From positions 1 through 38,968 of the forward strand of contig CALYAP010000013.1 of assembly GCA_944393575.1 (NCBI GenBank): DNA of 38,968 nucleotides. The letters are read 5' to 3'. The stretch is from an uncultured Clostridia bacterium. Its GTDB lineage: Bacteria; Bacillota; Dehalobacteriia; UBA4068. The notes below the pieces were generated by a model, which saw only the letters and a program-made list of their open reading frames with translations, had not been told where the DNA came from and made no database searches. Position 1 is the stretch's first letter. Every line of letters begins with the position of its first letter. Positions 27,101 through 34,485 of the stretch are shown here, piece after piece. The position numbers were made by a program, and so were the translations under genes.

Positions 27101-28166
27101 TATCATCGACTTGCTGGAAAGCGGCAAAATCAATTATGTTATCTCCACCTCTGAATCAGGACAGATGCCACATGCCGATAGCGTACAGATGCGCCGCAAG
27201 GCAGTTACCAGCCGTATCCCCTGCTTGACCAGCATCGATACCGCCAATGTTCTGGCTGATGTTATCGAGAGCGGCTACAATCAGCGCAATATGGAGCTGA
27301 TTGATATCGCCCGTCTGCCTAATAGCAAGCAAGAACTGCGCTTCATCAAGATGCGCGGTAGTGGCAGCGATAGCATCTGCTTCGATTGCTTTGATCAGGA
27401 TATCGATAATCCGGAATCCTTGGCGGTCCGTTTGACCAGCCGCACCCGCGGTATCGGCGGCGATAATATTATCCTCATTGAGCCCTCCTGGCGGGCAGAC
27501 GCTGCTATGCGCAAATTCAATGTTGATGGCAGCCCGGATGAAATCGGCGGTAATGCTATCCGCTGCGTCGCCAAATATCTCTATGAAAGCGGCCGGGTAC
27601 CAAAAACCAGAATGTGCATCGAGACCGGCGGACGTGTCCGCGAGATGGATCTCTTTATCCAGGAAAATGAAGTCAATTCTGTAACTGTAGATATGGGCCA
27701 GCCGGATTTCAATGCCTCGGCGGTGCCAGTACGCCGGGCAGGCCCCGTCATTGACCAGCCTTTCTCTACCGGCGGCTATGATTTCCGCATCACCTGCCTA
27801 TCGATGGGCAATCCGCATTGTGTGATATTTGTTCCAGATGTTGATGCCATCGATATGCAGACCGTAGGGCCGCTGTTGGAGAACGCAGCCATCTTCCCCA
27901 ATCGTGCCCACGTAGCTTTTGCAGCAATAACGGACTGGAGTACCATCCGCATGCGGGCCTGGGAGCGCGGCATTGGCGAAACATTAGCCTCGGGCGATTC
28001 GGCCTGTGCGGTGGTGGCAGCGGCTACCGAGCAACAGCTCTGTCCGATGGATCAGGATATCTTCGTCAAGCAAAAGGGCGGCGATCTGGTAATCAAACGT
28101 ACCGCTCATGGAGTATTGATGACCGGCGATGCCATTAAAGATTTCGAAGGCATCATCGAATTATAA
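24126..28166 (+). CDS. carB: CarB fused to a DapF-like domain lacking both catalytic cysteines
   Basis: A 1346-residue fusion with no stop or frameshift between the parts. Residues 1 to about 1060 are a complete carbamoyl-phosphate synthase large subunit: two ATP-grasp halves, each opening with a GSGPI..IGQ..EFDYA motif (about residues 14 and 557), and an MGS-like allosteric domain (about 935-1055). Residues about 1072-1346 are a full-length diaminopimelate-epimerase-like domain with GIGGDN, FNVDGS, GNPHC and ERGIGETLA. In DapF the two catalytic Cys lie in CGN and ACG motifs; here they are Gly1141 (EIGGNAIRC) and Ser1289 (LASGDSAC). The substrate Asn of the N-terminal GxGND motif is also Ser1081. 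CarB activity should be intact, but ordinary DAP epimerisation is unlikely. The domain may be structural, regulatory or catalytically different. Confidence 0.93.
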   Translation: MPLNKNLKKVMLIGSGPIVIGQAAEFDYAGTQACRALKSLGLEVVLVNPNPATIMTDTAMADRIYIEPLTETVLQRIITKEKPDGLISTMGGQNGLTLSMKLARSGFLKEQGVALLGAGPETIDKAEDRLLFKQTMEKLGQPCVPSEVVTDVQAALDFADTIGYPVIVRPAFTLGGSGGGIANTKEELEEIAHGGIQESPIGQILVERCISGWKEIEFEVMRDAAGNSIAVCSMENFDPVGVHTGDSIVIAPAVTLANPEYQMLRSAALQIIEELQVEGGCNVQFALHPESFEYAVIEVNPRVSRSSALASKATGYPIAKVAAQIAVGLRLDEIANAVTGKTTAFFEPTLDYVVVKLPKWPFDKFVYASRKLGTQMKATGEVMSIAPTFEQALMKAVRGAEISLDTLTQPKLAHYSDEELLSALSESTDERLFMVYEALKRGISSERIHELTMIDQWFLGKLLHLVQIEQELSSNPLTQDLYHEAKVAGFPDKAISRLSGQQLPEHIPAAYKMVDTCAGEFEAETPYFYAAYDTENEAKEFLHEHKSGKKRILVFGSGPIRIGQGIEFDYASVHCVRTLKKLGYEVVMVNNNPETVSTDFDTADRLYFEPLYGEDVMDIIATEQPYGTVVAFGGQTAIKLTRTLAENNIRILGTSADSIDTAEDRERFDEILSRLGVQRPQGHSVFTKEEALAAAHDLEYPVLVRPSYVLGGQNMSIAFSDEAIDRYMDIILSGSPIENPILVDKYLMGLEVEVDAICDGEEVLIPGIMEHVERAGIHSGDSIAMYPPRNLSGPVIRQLCEITRTLALALETHGLINIQFVIHHNKVYIIEANPRASRTVPYMSKVTGLPIVEIATRAMLGERIIDMGYTPGLYHESACKAVKAPVFSFEKLTGVDTTLGPEMKSTGEVLGIGRTIEEAMYKALLSAGYTLSNKGGMLITVQDRDKPEIVSTARRFFNHGFEMYATAGTAELLNRNGITTTSVGKIHEGENDIIDLLESGKINYVISTSESGQMPHADSVQMRRKAVTSRIPCLTSIDTANVLADVIESGYNQRNMELIDIARLPNSKQELRFIKMRGSGSDSICFDCFDQDIDNPESLAVRLTSRTRGIGGDNIILIEPSWRADAAMRKFNVDGSPDEIGGNAIRCVAKYLYESGRVPKTRMCIETGGRVREMDLFIQENEVNSVTVDMGQPDFNASAVPVRRAGPVIDQPFSTGGYDFRITCLSMGNPHCVIFVPDVDAIDMQTVGPLLENAAIFPNRAHVAFAAITDWSTIRMRAWERGIGETLASGDSACAVVAAATEQQLCPMDQDIFVKQKGGDLVIKRTAHGVLMTGDAIKDFEGIIEL

Positions 28167-28175
28167 AAACATCTC

Positions 28176-28210
28176 ACCGGCCTGCTGTTGTCAAGGCAGG
28201 CCGGTATTTT
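28176..28210 (+). terminator. Terminator after carB-dapF fusion
   Basis: A perfect 10-bp GC-rich stem (ACCGGCCTGC / GCAGGCCGGT, ten-base loop) is followed by ATTTTT, ten bases past the stop. The selenoprotein gene begins 20 bases later, so some read-through may feed it. Confidence 0.9.
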
Positions 28211-28230
28211 TAACTAAGGAGGAGCAACGC

Positions 28231-28581
28231 ATGTTGTTTATCTGTTATCCTAAATGAAGCACCTGCAAAAAAGCCAAGTCTTGGCTAGATGCAGTAGGTA
28301 TAAGCTATACCATGCGCGACATTAAAGAAGAAAATCCATCCGCTGATGAGTTACGTCAATGGTATCAGCAAAGCGGTGAGCCGCTAAAAAAATTCTTCAA
28401 TACCAGTGGTATTCAATACCGGGCCTTGGAACTCAAAGATAAGCTGCCGCAAATGAGTGAAGACGAGCAGATAGAGCTGCTGGCAACAGATGGGATGCTG
28501 GTCAAAAGACCCCTGCTAATCACTGATGATACCGTGTTAATCGGCTTTAAGGAAGCCCAGTGGGCAGAAAAACTAAAATAG
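28231..28581 (+). CDS. ArsC/Spx-like selenoprotein (UGA-Sec at residue 9)
   Basis: A 116-residue thioredoxin-fold protein of the ArsC/Spx/YffB family if TGA at 28255-28257 is read as selenocysteine. The family motif PxCSTCKKA appears here as PK-U-STCKKA, so Sec replaces the first Cys of the redox CxxC motif. The frame is open on both sides, AAGGAGGAG precedes the ATG at 28231, and the downstream part (KEENPSADELRQWYQQSG, KRPLLITDD, GFKEAQW) is normal for the family. A two-part hairpin follows the TGA. A conventional gene caller would start at 28312 and lose the active site. Likely role: thiol/selenol redox reaction or arsenate-type reductase. The family's Arg-rich arsenate site is not certain, so Spx-like function is possible. 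It lies next to yedF. Confidence 0.85.
28263..28294 (+). promoter_or_regulatory. Candidate bacterial SECIS element
   Basis: A hairpin beginning six bases after TGA: lower stem CTGCA / TGCAG, a small internal loop, then upper stem AGCCAA / TTGGCT with apical loop GTC. The loop G is 21 bases after the TGA. Position and a G in the apical loop match the known features of bacterial SECIS hairpins read by SelB. Confidence 0.75.
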
Positions 28582-28693
28582 CAAGGCAGACAATAGATAT
28601 AATATTTTTAGATAGATTAGCGATATTTATATAAAATATCTATAATGCCTCTTCCCGGCATTAACACAAAATCATTTTCAATTAACAGCCTGT

Positions 28694-28722
28694 TTGACAT
28701 TGGTTTGAGCATGCTATATCCT
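28694..28722 (+). promoter_or_regulatory. yedF promoter
   Basis: TTGACA (28694-28699) is followed by TATCCT at 17 bases (28717-28722) or TATATC at 15. It lies about 45 bases before yedF. Confidence 0.5.
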
Positions 28723-28767
28723 TGTAAAAAAGGACTTTACTAATGTTCAAATATAGAGGAGGCAAAC

Positions 28768-29376
28768 ATGAAAATAGTAGATGCAAAAGGTAAAAATTGC
28801 CCGATCCCAGTAGTAATGACCAAAAAAGAAATCGATGCCGGTGCGAAAGAACTAATGGTAGAAGTGGACAACCCCATTGCTGTACAGAATGTTAGCAGAC
28901 TAGCTACCGCGATGTCCTTCGATGTTGCCACTGAGGAAATAGACGGTGGCTTCCGTCTGACTTTGACCAGCAATGGTGCTGCTGCTGACGATAATGCAGT
29001 CAAAGAAGCCATTGTCTCAGCCCAGCAGTGTGCCCCAGGCGGTAGCTGGGCAGTCTTTGTTGGACGTGATGTCATTGGCAGTGGTGACCGTGAATTAGGC
29101 AGTTCTTTGATGAAAATGTTTTTCTATACTCTTTCAGAAAGCGATGACCTGCCAACTAATATTTTATTAATGAATGATGGCGTCAAACTGGCTGTTAACA
29201 ACCCTGATACCATTGAACATCTCCAGACCTTAGTGAATAAAGGCGTAGAACTACTTGTCTGTGGTACCTGCCTCAATTTCTACGGTCTCAGCGAAGAGTT
29301 GAAAGTCGGTACAGTAAGCAATATGTACGATATCCTTAGCCGTATGCAGGCTGCCACCAAGGTGATTTCTCTATGA
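28768..29376 (+). CDS. yedF: Selenium metabolism protein YedF
   Basis: A 202-residue protein. The N-terminal SirA/TusA-like domain (about 1-72) has the signature GKNCPIPV with Cys11. The C-terminal DsrE/F-like domain (about 90-200) has a conserved Cys pair in LLVCGTCLNFYGL. This two-domain form is the YedF family, which co-occurs with selenium-using genomes and is thought to handle selenium. In some organisms the first Cys is selenocysteine; here it is a Cys codon. GAGGAGG precedes the ATG. It overlaps the next gene by four bases (ATGA). Confidence 0.9.
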   Translation: MKIVDAKGKNCPIPVVMTKKEIDAGAKELMVEVDNPIAVQNVSRLATAMSFDVATEEIDGGFRLTLTSNGAAADDNAVKEAIVSAQQCAPGGSWAVFVGRDVIGSGDRELGSSLMKMFFYTLSESDDLPTNILLMNDGVKLAVNNPDTIEHLQTLVNKGVELLVCGTCLNFYGLSEELKVGTVSNMYDILSRMQAATKVISL

Positions 29377-29597
29377 GCATTGCTTATTCGGTAATTCTTT
29401 TTGACTCTACCCATGATGCGATCAGGGCAGAGAAAGTTTTAAAAAAGGAACTGCCAGTAACCTTGATGCCTGTACCGCGACAATTTTCGGCCAGCTGCGG
29501 TATTTCGCTACGTTTTGCAACAGAGTTGCGTCCGCAAGTTGAGGACCTGCTGCAGCAAAATAATATCCCTGGCCGGATCGAAGCATTAATATCATAG
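29373..29597 (+). CDS. DUF3343 putative Se/S carrier-like protein
   Basis: A 74-residue protein of the DUF3343 family. The family hallmark is the PVPRQFSASCGISLRF segment with a single conserved Cys. It is translationally coupled to yedF through the ATGA overlap. DUF3343 genes often accompany yedF, and a role in carrying selenium or sulfur as a persulfide or perselenide has been proposed. The exact reaction is not established. Confidence 0.87.
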   Translation: MSIAYSVILFDSTHDAIRAEKVLKKELPVTLMPVPRQFSASCGISLRFATELRPQVEDLLQQNNIPGRIEALIS

Positions 29598-29619
29598 TTT
29601 ACTTTCTCCTTCATATGGC

Positions 29620-29655
29620 AACAGGAGCCGCTTTTAGCGACTCCTGTTATTTATC
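29620..29655 (+). terminator. Terminator after the selenium genes
   Basis: A 12-bp stem with one mismatch (AACAGGAGCCGC / GCGACTCCTGTT, loop TTTTA) is followed by a weak T-rich tail. Confidence 0.65.
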
Positions 29656-29785
29656 TGCTATTATCTATAAATCTCGTTTCCCATTCTTCTTTGCTATTGT
29701 TTCGTTATTATTTAGCGCTATCGCTTATCTTCTAACAATTACTTTTTGGAAAGCTTTAGCCCGCATTAATAATCGTCAGGTATAA

Positions 29786-29820
29786 AGCTAAGGAGCCTGG
29801 CGTTGACGGGCTCCTTAGCT
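29786..29820 (-). terminator. Terminator of the corrinoid/UroD operon
   Basis: A perfect 12-bp stem (AGCTAAGGAGCC / GGCTCCTTAGCT, 11-base loop) lies about 40 bases past the UroD stop. The minus-strand tail after it is only TTTATA, so termination may be partial. Confidence 0.65.
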
Positions 29821-29859
29821 ATCATATGATTTATTAGCGCCATTTTATTTTAAGTTAAT

Positions 29860-30864
29860 CTACTGCTCTTTCAGCGTCTCAACTGCCTCATAAAAAGCGA
29901 TCATATTCTCAACACTGGTCGGTGGAGGCACATCACAGCCAGCGGAAATAATCGTCCGGTTATTGGTATCCTCATAAATCTTTCTCACTTTGGGGAAAAG
30001 ATCCTCAGCTTTACCAAGATAGAGATCCTCAGCAGGGCTGATATTGCCGCATAGATACTGATTAGGAGCAAGCTTAGAGGCTGCCAATGCCATATCAACT
30101 TCTTTATCCACATCTAGAACCGTAGTACCTGTCCCCAAAGAATAGGGCAATAAGCGGTTGGTATCACCGCAGATATGTAACCTTGAAGCGCCGCCATAGG
30201 ACTGAATCAGCTTAACCATCTCAGTATGGAGTGGCATAATGAACTCCTCATACATAGCCGGAGAGATCAAGGAGCAATTAGGCTCGACGATCTGAATGCC
30301 GTTAATTCCCAGTTCCATCTGTTTCTCGGTGAATTTCATACAATTATCAAAGAAAAATTTGATGCCTTCCATAGTCTCATCTTCATCTTCTAGCAGCTCG
30401 CAAAGTGCGTCTTCCATACCACGGGCATTGCAATATTCGGTGAAGGGACCAATGCAGATACCGAAGATGAATTTTTCCTCTTTGCGGGCTTTGAGTACTT
30501 CTTTAAGAGTAACCAAACGGTTGCCCATTCTAGTTCCTGGCTCAAAAGTTGGCTTAGGCAGATTATGTACATCAGAGACATCCTCTAAAATAGGATCTGC
30601 ATGATAGCCGCTATCAGCTAGAATCGGTTTTTGGCCAAAGTCTTCCAGCTGTTCGTGGAAATCAGAATCCGGAAGAATGCAATCAATATGATATTGATCG
30701 CAGCAATGAATATAGGCATTGGCTCTTTTGATCGGATCATAAACAAATTCTTCCTGATTCAAGCCCTCCTGAATACATACCCAATCAATCGCCAACGGCA
30801 TAAAAGGTGGTCGATCCACTTTTTCCCCGGCAAGAAACTTTACTGTTCTTTCATATCCGTTCAT
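29860..30864 (-). CDS. UroD/MtaA-family methyltransferase-like protein
   Basis: A 334-residue TIM-barrel protein of the uroporphyrinogen decarboxylase superfamily, closer to MtaA/MtbA-type methylcobamide methyltransferases than to heme UroD. The zinc ligands expected for that group are all present: His230 and Cys232 in HICGD, and Cys310 in SAGCDVPP. These enzymes move a methyl group between a corrinoid protein and a thiol. The ATG at 30864 follows AAAGGAG; the upstream extension is not supported. It is the last gene of the operon with the corrinoid protein and DUF2284. The acceptor (coenzyme M, tetrahydrofolate or another) cannot be told. Confidence 0.85.
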   Translation of the reverse strand: MNGYERTVKFLAGEKVDRPPFMPLAIDWVCIQEGLNQEEFVYDPIKRANAYIHCCDQYHIDCILPDSDFHEQLEDFGQKPILADSGYHADPILEDVSDVHNLPKPTFEPGTRMGNRLVTLKEVLKARKEEKFIFGICIGPFTEYCNARGMEDALCELLEDEDETMEGIKFFFDNCMKFTEKQMELGINGIQIVEPNCSLISPAMYEEFIMPLHTEMVKLIQSYGGASRLHICGDTNRLLPYSLGTGTTVLDVDKEVDMALAASKLAPNQYLCGNISPAEDLYLGKAEDLFPKVRKIYEDTNNRTIISAGCDVPPPTSVENMIAFYEAVETLKEQ

Positions 30865-30959
30865 AGTGATTCTCCTTTTATTAAAATTTTTAACAAGGAT
30901 ATTAACTTCATGAATTATTAAATTCACAGACTTATCAGCTGCACATCTCGTCCACTATG

Positions 30960-31520
30960 CTAAAGGCTGAACAAAAGCGCCCCAAAATAAGTCACCGTAT
31001 TAGGACCATTGATATATTTCATACCGCTAAGGTTAGCCAGTTCATAAACAGCTACACCATATGCCTCCAAAGAGGACACTGCCTGATCTGGAAACCGACA
31101 TGGCTGCTGATCCCGTTTAGCGCAACGGCGGCAGATAGAACAGCCGCCACTTCCTAAATGCAGCATTTTAGCGAAGGGCAGCTCACTACTATGCTGACGA
31201 ATGTTGTTGACCAGGGCATTATGCCGATCGCCAGCGTCCAGCATTCCTTCTATATCGAAAGAATCCTCCAGGGGACGGATCGTCTGATAGACCAGAGCCC
31301 AATCAAAACTCTGCGCCTGAGCCATCAGCTGATCGATCTCGCCGATATCAGGTGGGCACATCCAACACTGTCCATAAAGGCCACAGGAATTCATCTCGCA
31401 GAGTTGGCGGAAATCAGCCGAAAAAGTGATATTCGCCACTTTGACTATACTGGCTTTAGTTGCTCCTAATTGCAGAGCTAAGTCTATTAATCGCTGATTG
31501 ATCTCCTGTTGAGTATCCAT
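30960..31520 (-). CDS. DUF2284 cysteine-rich metal-binding protein
   Basis: A 186-residue protein with cysteine clusters CGLYGQCWMCPP and CSICRRCAKRDQQPCRFP, typical of the DUF2284 family of predicted metal or iron-sulfur binding proteins. It lies between the corrinoid protein and the UroD gene in the same operon. A role in electron transfer or reductive activation of the corrinoid is plausible but inferred. GGAG precedes the ATG. Confidence 0.8.
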   Translation of the reverse strand: MDTQQEINQRLIDLALQLGATKASIVKVANITFSADFRQLCEMNSCGLYGQCWMCPPDIGEIDQLMAQAQSFDWALVYQTIRPLEDSFDIEGMLDAGDRHNALVNNIRQHSSELPFAKMLHLGSGGCSICRRCAKRDQQPCRFPDQAVSSLEAYGVAVYELANLSGMKYINGPNTVTYFGALLFSL

Positions 31521-31549
31521 GGGGCTGTTCTCCTTCAGCGCCTATTGAA

Positions 31550-31582
31550 ATCATGCCCCGTAGCAAGCTTACGGGGCATGAT
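31550..31582 (-). other. Intercistronic 13-bp hairpin
   Basis: A perfect 13-bp inverted repeat (31550-31562 with 31570-31582, seven-base loop) lies between the corrinoid protein and DUF2284 genes. No clean T run follows on the minus strand, so it is more likely a transcript-stability or partial-attenuation element than a full terminator. Confidence 0.65.
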
Positions 31583-31624
31583 AACTGGCTCCGGCGCTTA
31601 CAACAAGCACAATATTCCGCCGGA

Positions 31625-32263
31625 TTAAAGCGATTTACAATATGCTACTGCCGCCTCTGCAGCAGCAGTGGCATCATTAGTATATTTATCTGCGCCAATT
31701 TGCTCACAAAAAGCCTCGGTAACAGGAGCGCCGCCTACCATGATATAAACTTTATCCCTGATGCCGGCTTCTTTAGCCAAATTAACGACATTTTCCATCT
31801 GTCCCATTGTAGTAGTCAACAATGCTGAGCAGGCGATTATGTTACAGCTCTCATTGACCGCTGTTTCCACATATTTTTCCGGAGCAACGTCATTGCCCAG
31901 ATCAATGACCTCTAACCCCTTACCCTCCATCATCATTCTCACCAAGTTTTTACCGATATCATGGAGGTCGCCTTTGATACTACCGATACAAACCTTGCCT
32001 TGGACTTCATTATCCCCAGCCTGGAGCAATGGTTTCAGCAGCTCTGTGCCGACATTCATCGCCCGTGCCGCTACCAAGACCTCCGGGACAAAGATCTCTC
32101 CGGCCTGAAACTGATCGCCAACAGCATTCATGCCAGCCAAGAGTCCTTCATCCAAGATAACCTTAGCATCAATACCTTCATCAATAGCCTGCTGTACCAG
32201 CTCCTTAACTTTCTTTGATTTACCCTTCTGCAGCAATTGAGAAATGTCTTCCAAAATACCCAT
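31625..32263 (-). CDS. Corrinoid (B12-binding) methyltransferase protein
   Basis: A 212-residue two-domain protein. The N-terminal helical cap domain (about 1-85) has the MNAVGDQFQAGEIFVPEVL motif. The C-terminal Rossmann-type domain binds cobalamin through the lower ligand His101 in GDLHDIG and the later VGGAPV. It is of the MtaC/MtbC/MttC type, which carries a methyl group between a substrate-specific methyltransferase and an MtaA-type enzyme. GGAGGTGA precedes the ATG. It is first in the operon. No MtaB, MtbB or MttB gene is seen next to it. Confidence 0.92.
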   Translation of the reverse strand: MGILEDISQLLQKGKSKKVKELVQQAIDEGIDAKVILDEGLLAGMNAVGDQFQAGEIFVPEVLVAARAMNVGTELLKPLLQAGDNEVQGKVCIGSIKGDLHDIGKNLVRMMMEGKGLEVIDLGNDVAPEKYVETAVNESCNIIACSALLTTTMGQMENVVNLAKEAGIRDKVYIMVGGAPVTEAFCEQIGADKYTNDATAAAEAAVAYCKSL

Positions 32264-32307
32264 TATCCTGTCACCTCCGTAATTTTTAGGTTCAATTTTA
32301 TTTGAAT

Positions 32308-32335
32308 ATTATAAATATTTTAGAAATTATTCAAA
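32308..32335 (-). promoter_or_regulatory. Candidate promoter of the corrinoid operon
   Basis: On the minus strand, TTTGAA (complement of 32330-32335), 16 bases, then a perfect TATAAT (complement of 32308-32313), about 45 bases before the start codon. Confidence 0.5.
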
Positions 32336-32482
32336 ATCTTTTCTATTACAAAATTGTTTTATTTGTAATTTTTTTACTGTAAATATATCCTGCTTTCAAG
32401 ATACACGGGTATCAATAACAGTATGCATAGCTTCTCAATAAACTAAAATAATAAAAAAATAGTAAAAATTTATTACTATAGA

Positions 32483-32511
32483 TTGACAAAACAAAATTAA
32501 CCAGCTATCAT
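32483..32511 (+). promoter_or_regulatory. Promoter of the small lipoprotein gene
   Basis: TTGACA (32483-32488), 17 bases, TATCAT (32506-32511). This leaves an untranslated leader of about 95 bases. The rest of the 32264-32611 gap is AT-rich with no recognised riboswitch. Confidence 0.65.
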
Positions 32512-32611
32512 AAACTACCGGAGAAATAAATGCCGAGACATTTTTCATCTTAGTTCAGGCATATATTCTCTTAGCTCCAAACCAAAAACTATTTATATGG
32601 GGGGATTTTTA

Positions 32612-33085
32612 ATGAAAAAAGCAGGATCTGTTTTACTTATTCTCATGGTCGCTGTTGCTTTGATGTTCTCTTTGACTGCATGCAACAATGACGCAGCTAC
32701 CGGTGATGCTAATGGTCCGGTCGGCACTTATGTTATCGGCACTATTACTGCAGCTGACGGCACAGAAATGACCATGGAAGACTATCTGGGTGCTGCTCTA
32801 GTAGCCCAGGGGATTGAAGAAGGCAGCACTGAGTATGATACTGCTATGGGTATTGCTATGCAAGCGGCTGAGGTCACCTATACTTTTAATGAAGACGGTA
32901 CAGCAACAGTTGCTGCAGCTGGTGTCGAAATGGCTGGCACCTATACTGTAGAGGGAACAACCGTTACTATTACTATGGATATGGAAGGCTCCGCCCCTGC
33001 TACTATGGAATATGATAGCGCAGCTAATACCCTTACCGCTACTGATGCAACCACTGGTATTTCTACTGTTATGGTCGCACAATAA
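32612..33085 (+). CDS. Small lipoprotein of unknown function
   Basis: A 157-residue exported lipoprotein (signal peptide, lipobox LTAC, Cys24). The mature part is acidic and rich in Thr, Ala, Met and Gly. Its second half (YTFNEDGTATVAAAG, GTYTVEGTTVTITMD) has alternating beta-strand patterns like small lipocalin- or DUF-type beta-barrel lipoproteins of gut Firmicutes. The ATG at 32612 follows GGGGGGA, preferred over the ATG at 32597. It is flanked by its own promoter and terminator. Confidence 0.8.
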   Translation: MKKAGSVLLILMVAVALMFSLTACNNDAATGDANGPVGTYVIGTITAADGTEMTMEDYLGAALVAQGIEEGSTEYDTAMGIAMQAAEVTYTFNEDGTATVAAAGVEMAGTYTVEGTTVTITMDMEGSAPATMEYDSAANTLTATDATTGISTVMVAQ

Positions 33086-33137
33086 TCAAGACCTACAAAC
33101 AGTTGCTCCTTACTTAAAAACTTAACACTAAAAGAAC

Positions 33138-33178
33138 AAAGACTCCCAATAGTTACTATACTATTGGGAGTCTTTTCT
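33138..33178. terminator. Bidirectional terminator
   Basis: A perfect 15-bp stem (33138-33152 with 33161-33175) has A and T runs on its two sides. It serves both the small lipoprotein and the convergent AraC-type gene. Confidence 0.92.
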
Positions 33179-33195
33179 TATTCTTTATTAGTATA

Positions 33196-34485
33196 TTATA
33201 AAATATTCGGCGTGTAACGGTATTGCAATGGTGAAACACCAGTTAGTTTTTTAAACACCTTGGTAAAGTAGCTCTGACTCTCAAACCCTACCATCAAAGC
33301 GATATATACCATCTTCAAATCATTATTTCTCAGTAATGACTTGCTTTTCTCGATCCTAACTTCATTGAGAAAACTATTAAAGGTAGTTCCCATCTCTTTT
33401 TTAAAAACACGGCTAAAATACGCCGGAGATAAATAGACCATTTTGGCGACATCATTAAGAGTGATCTTCTCTGCATAATGCTGCCTGATGTATAAAGTAG
33501 CCTGATGGATAGCATTAGCATGCTTAATATCGTTATAGGTAAAAAGATCAATAAAAGAATTGGCAGTGCGAACCAGCCAGGAGCATAAAATTTCCCAAGT
33601 TTGAATATTGGGAAGGGTTAAGAGATAATCATGTGTTAACATCAAACACTTTTCCGGATCTGCACCATTATGCACAGCAGTGCGGGAAATCAGTACCAGC
33701 AGCTCAGCCACCCTGGACTTAGCTACACTGAAAACATGCCCGCTGGCAAAAAAGATATAGCCAAAAAGCTCATTGAGATAGTTCTCTACTGTATCGCGTT
33801 CGCCTTTGGCTACTGCCGCCAAAAGCTTCTCTTCAACGTCAAAAGGATAAGAGGTAGGTCCATCTACCCCCTTTAGCCGGTAAATAGATGAAGATATCTG
33901 AGTTTGGATAGCCAAAGACATTTGGGCATCAAGCATATCATTAGCTGCTCCGATATTATTCATAAAGCTAATCGACATAAAAAGAAGGGTCGATAAATCA
34001 TTCACCTTACGCGGCTGGATATATGGTATATTATCCAGAGCTTTAACTACTTTTTGCCGGCAATCATCAGCTAGTTGATATTTATCAACCAGTTCACAGG
34101 TTTCATAGTCATCGCGGTCAACCATCAAAAAAGGACCAACAGTAATCTCCGCCTCGTTGGTTTCTTCAACTACGATCGGCGAAGAAAAACAGGTCAGTCC
34201 CATCGCACAAAAATAGATATACTTGCCGCCAAACCTTTCCGCCTCACGCATGCCGTTGATATAAGTCTTAAGGCATAAAGATTTAGGTCTACCAGCCAAT
34301 TCACAAATATGGCAGGAAGCGCAGCCATGACCATATTCAGAGACAACACTGCCATCAGCAGAAGAGACAATCGTGCCTAATCCAGTGGCAGAGGCAAAAG
34401 CTTTGGCGCAATCTTGCACTAGTTTGGTATCAAAATTACCCCGTCGGGGCTGTCCATAATCCACTTGATCCGGTTGATATGTCAT
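33196..34485 (-). CDS. PocR-domain AraC family regulator
   Basis: A 429-residue regulator. The N-terminal PocR sensory domain (about 10-150) has a cysteine-rich segment GHGCASCHICELAGRPKSLC and YFCAMGLTCFSSPIV. The C-terminal AraC/XylS double helix-turn-helix (about 325-425) has LNDVAKMVYLSPAYFSRVFKKEMG and ALMVGFESQSYFTKVFKKLTG. PocR domains are known to sense small substrates such as propanediol or short carbon compounds in B12-dependent pathways. It lies between the corrinoid operon and the UroD selenoprotein, so it likely activates one or both. The ribosome site (GGGGG) is unusual but usable. Confidence 0.88.
   Translation of the reverse strand: MTYQPDQVDYGQPRRGNFDTKLVQDCAKAFASATGLGTIVSSADGSVVSEYGHGCASCHICELAGRPKSLCLKTYINGMREAERFGGKYIYFCAMGLTCFSSPIVVEETNEAEITVGPFLMVDRDDYETCELVDKYQLADDCRQKVVKALDNIPYIQPRKVNDLSTLLFMSISFMNNIGAANDMLDAQMSLAIQTQISSSIYRLKGVDGPTSYPFDVEEKLLAAVAKGERDTVENYLNELFGYIFFASGHVFSVAKSRVAELLVLISRTAVHNGADPEKCLMLTHDYLLTLPNIQTWEILCSWLVRTANSFIDLFTYNDIKHANAIHQATLYIRQHYAEKITLNDVAKMVYLSPAYFSRVFKKEMGTTFNSFLNEVRIEKSKSLLRNNDLKMVYIALMVGFESQSYFTKVFKKLTGVSPLQYRYTPNIL

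Noticed and set aside
27339-28163. DapF part as a separate gene downstream of carB
   Set aside because: There is no stop between the domains, and no ribosome site with a start codon near residue 1072 was seen, so an in-frame fusion is the simplest reading.
28255-28257. TGA near the start of the ArsC-like gene as a stop, with a real start at 28312
   Set aside because: A start at 28312 has no good ribosome site and removes the redox motif, while AAGGAGGAG and the ATG at 28231 are ideal and a SECIS-like hairpin follows the TGA.
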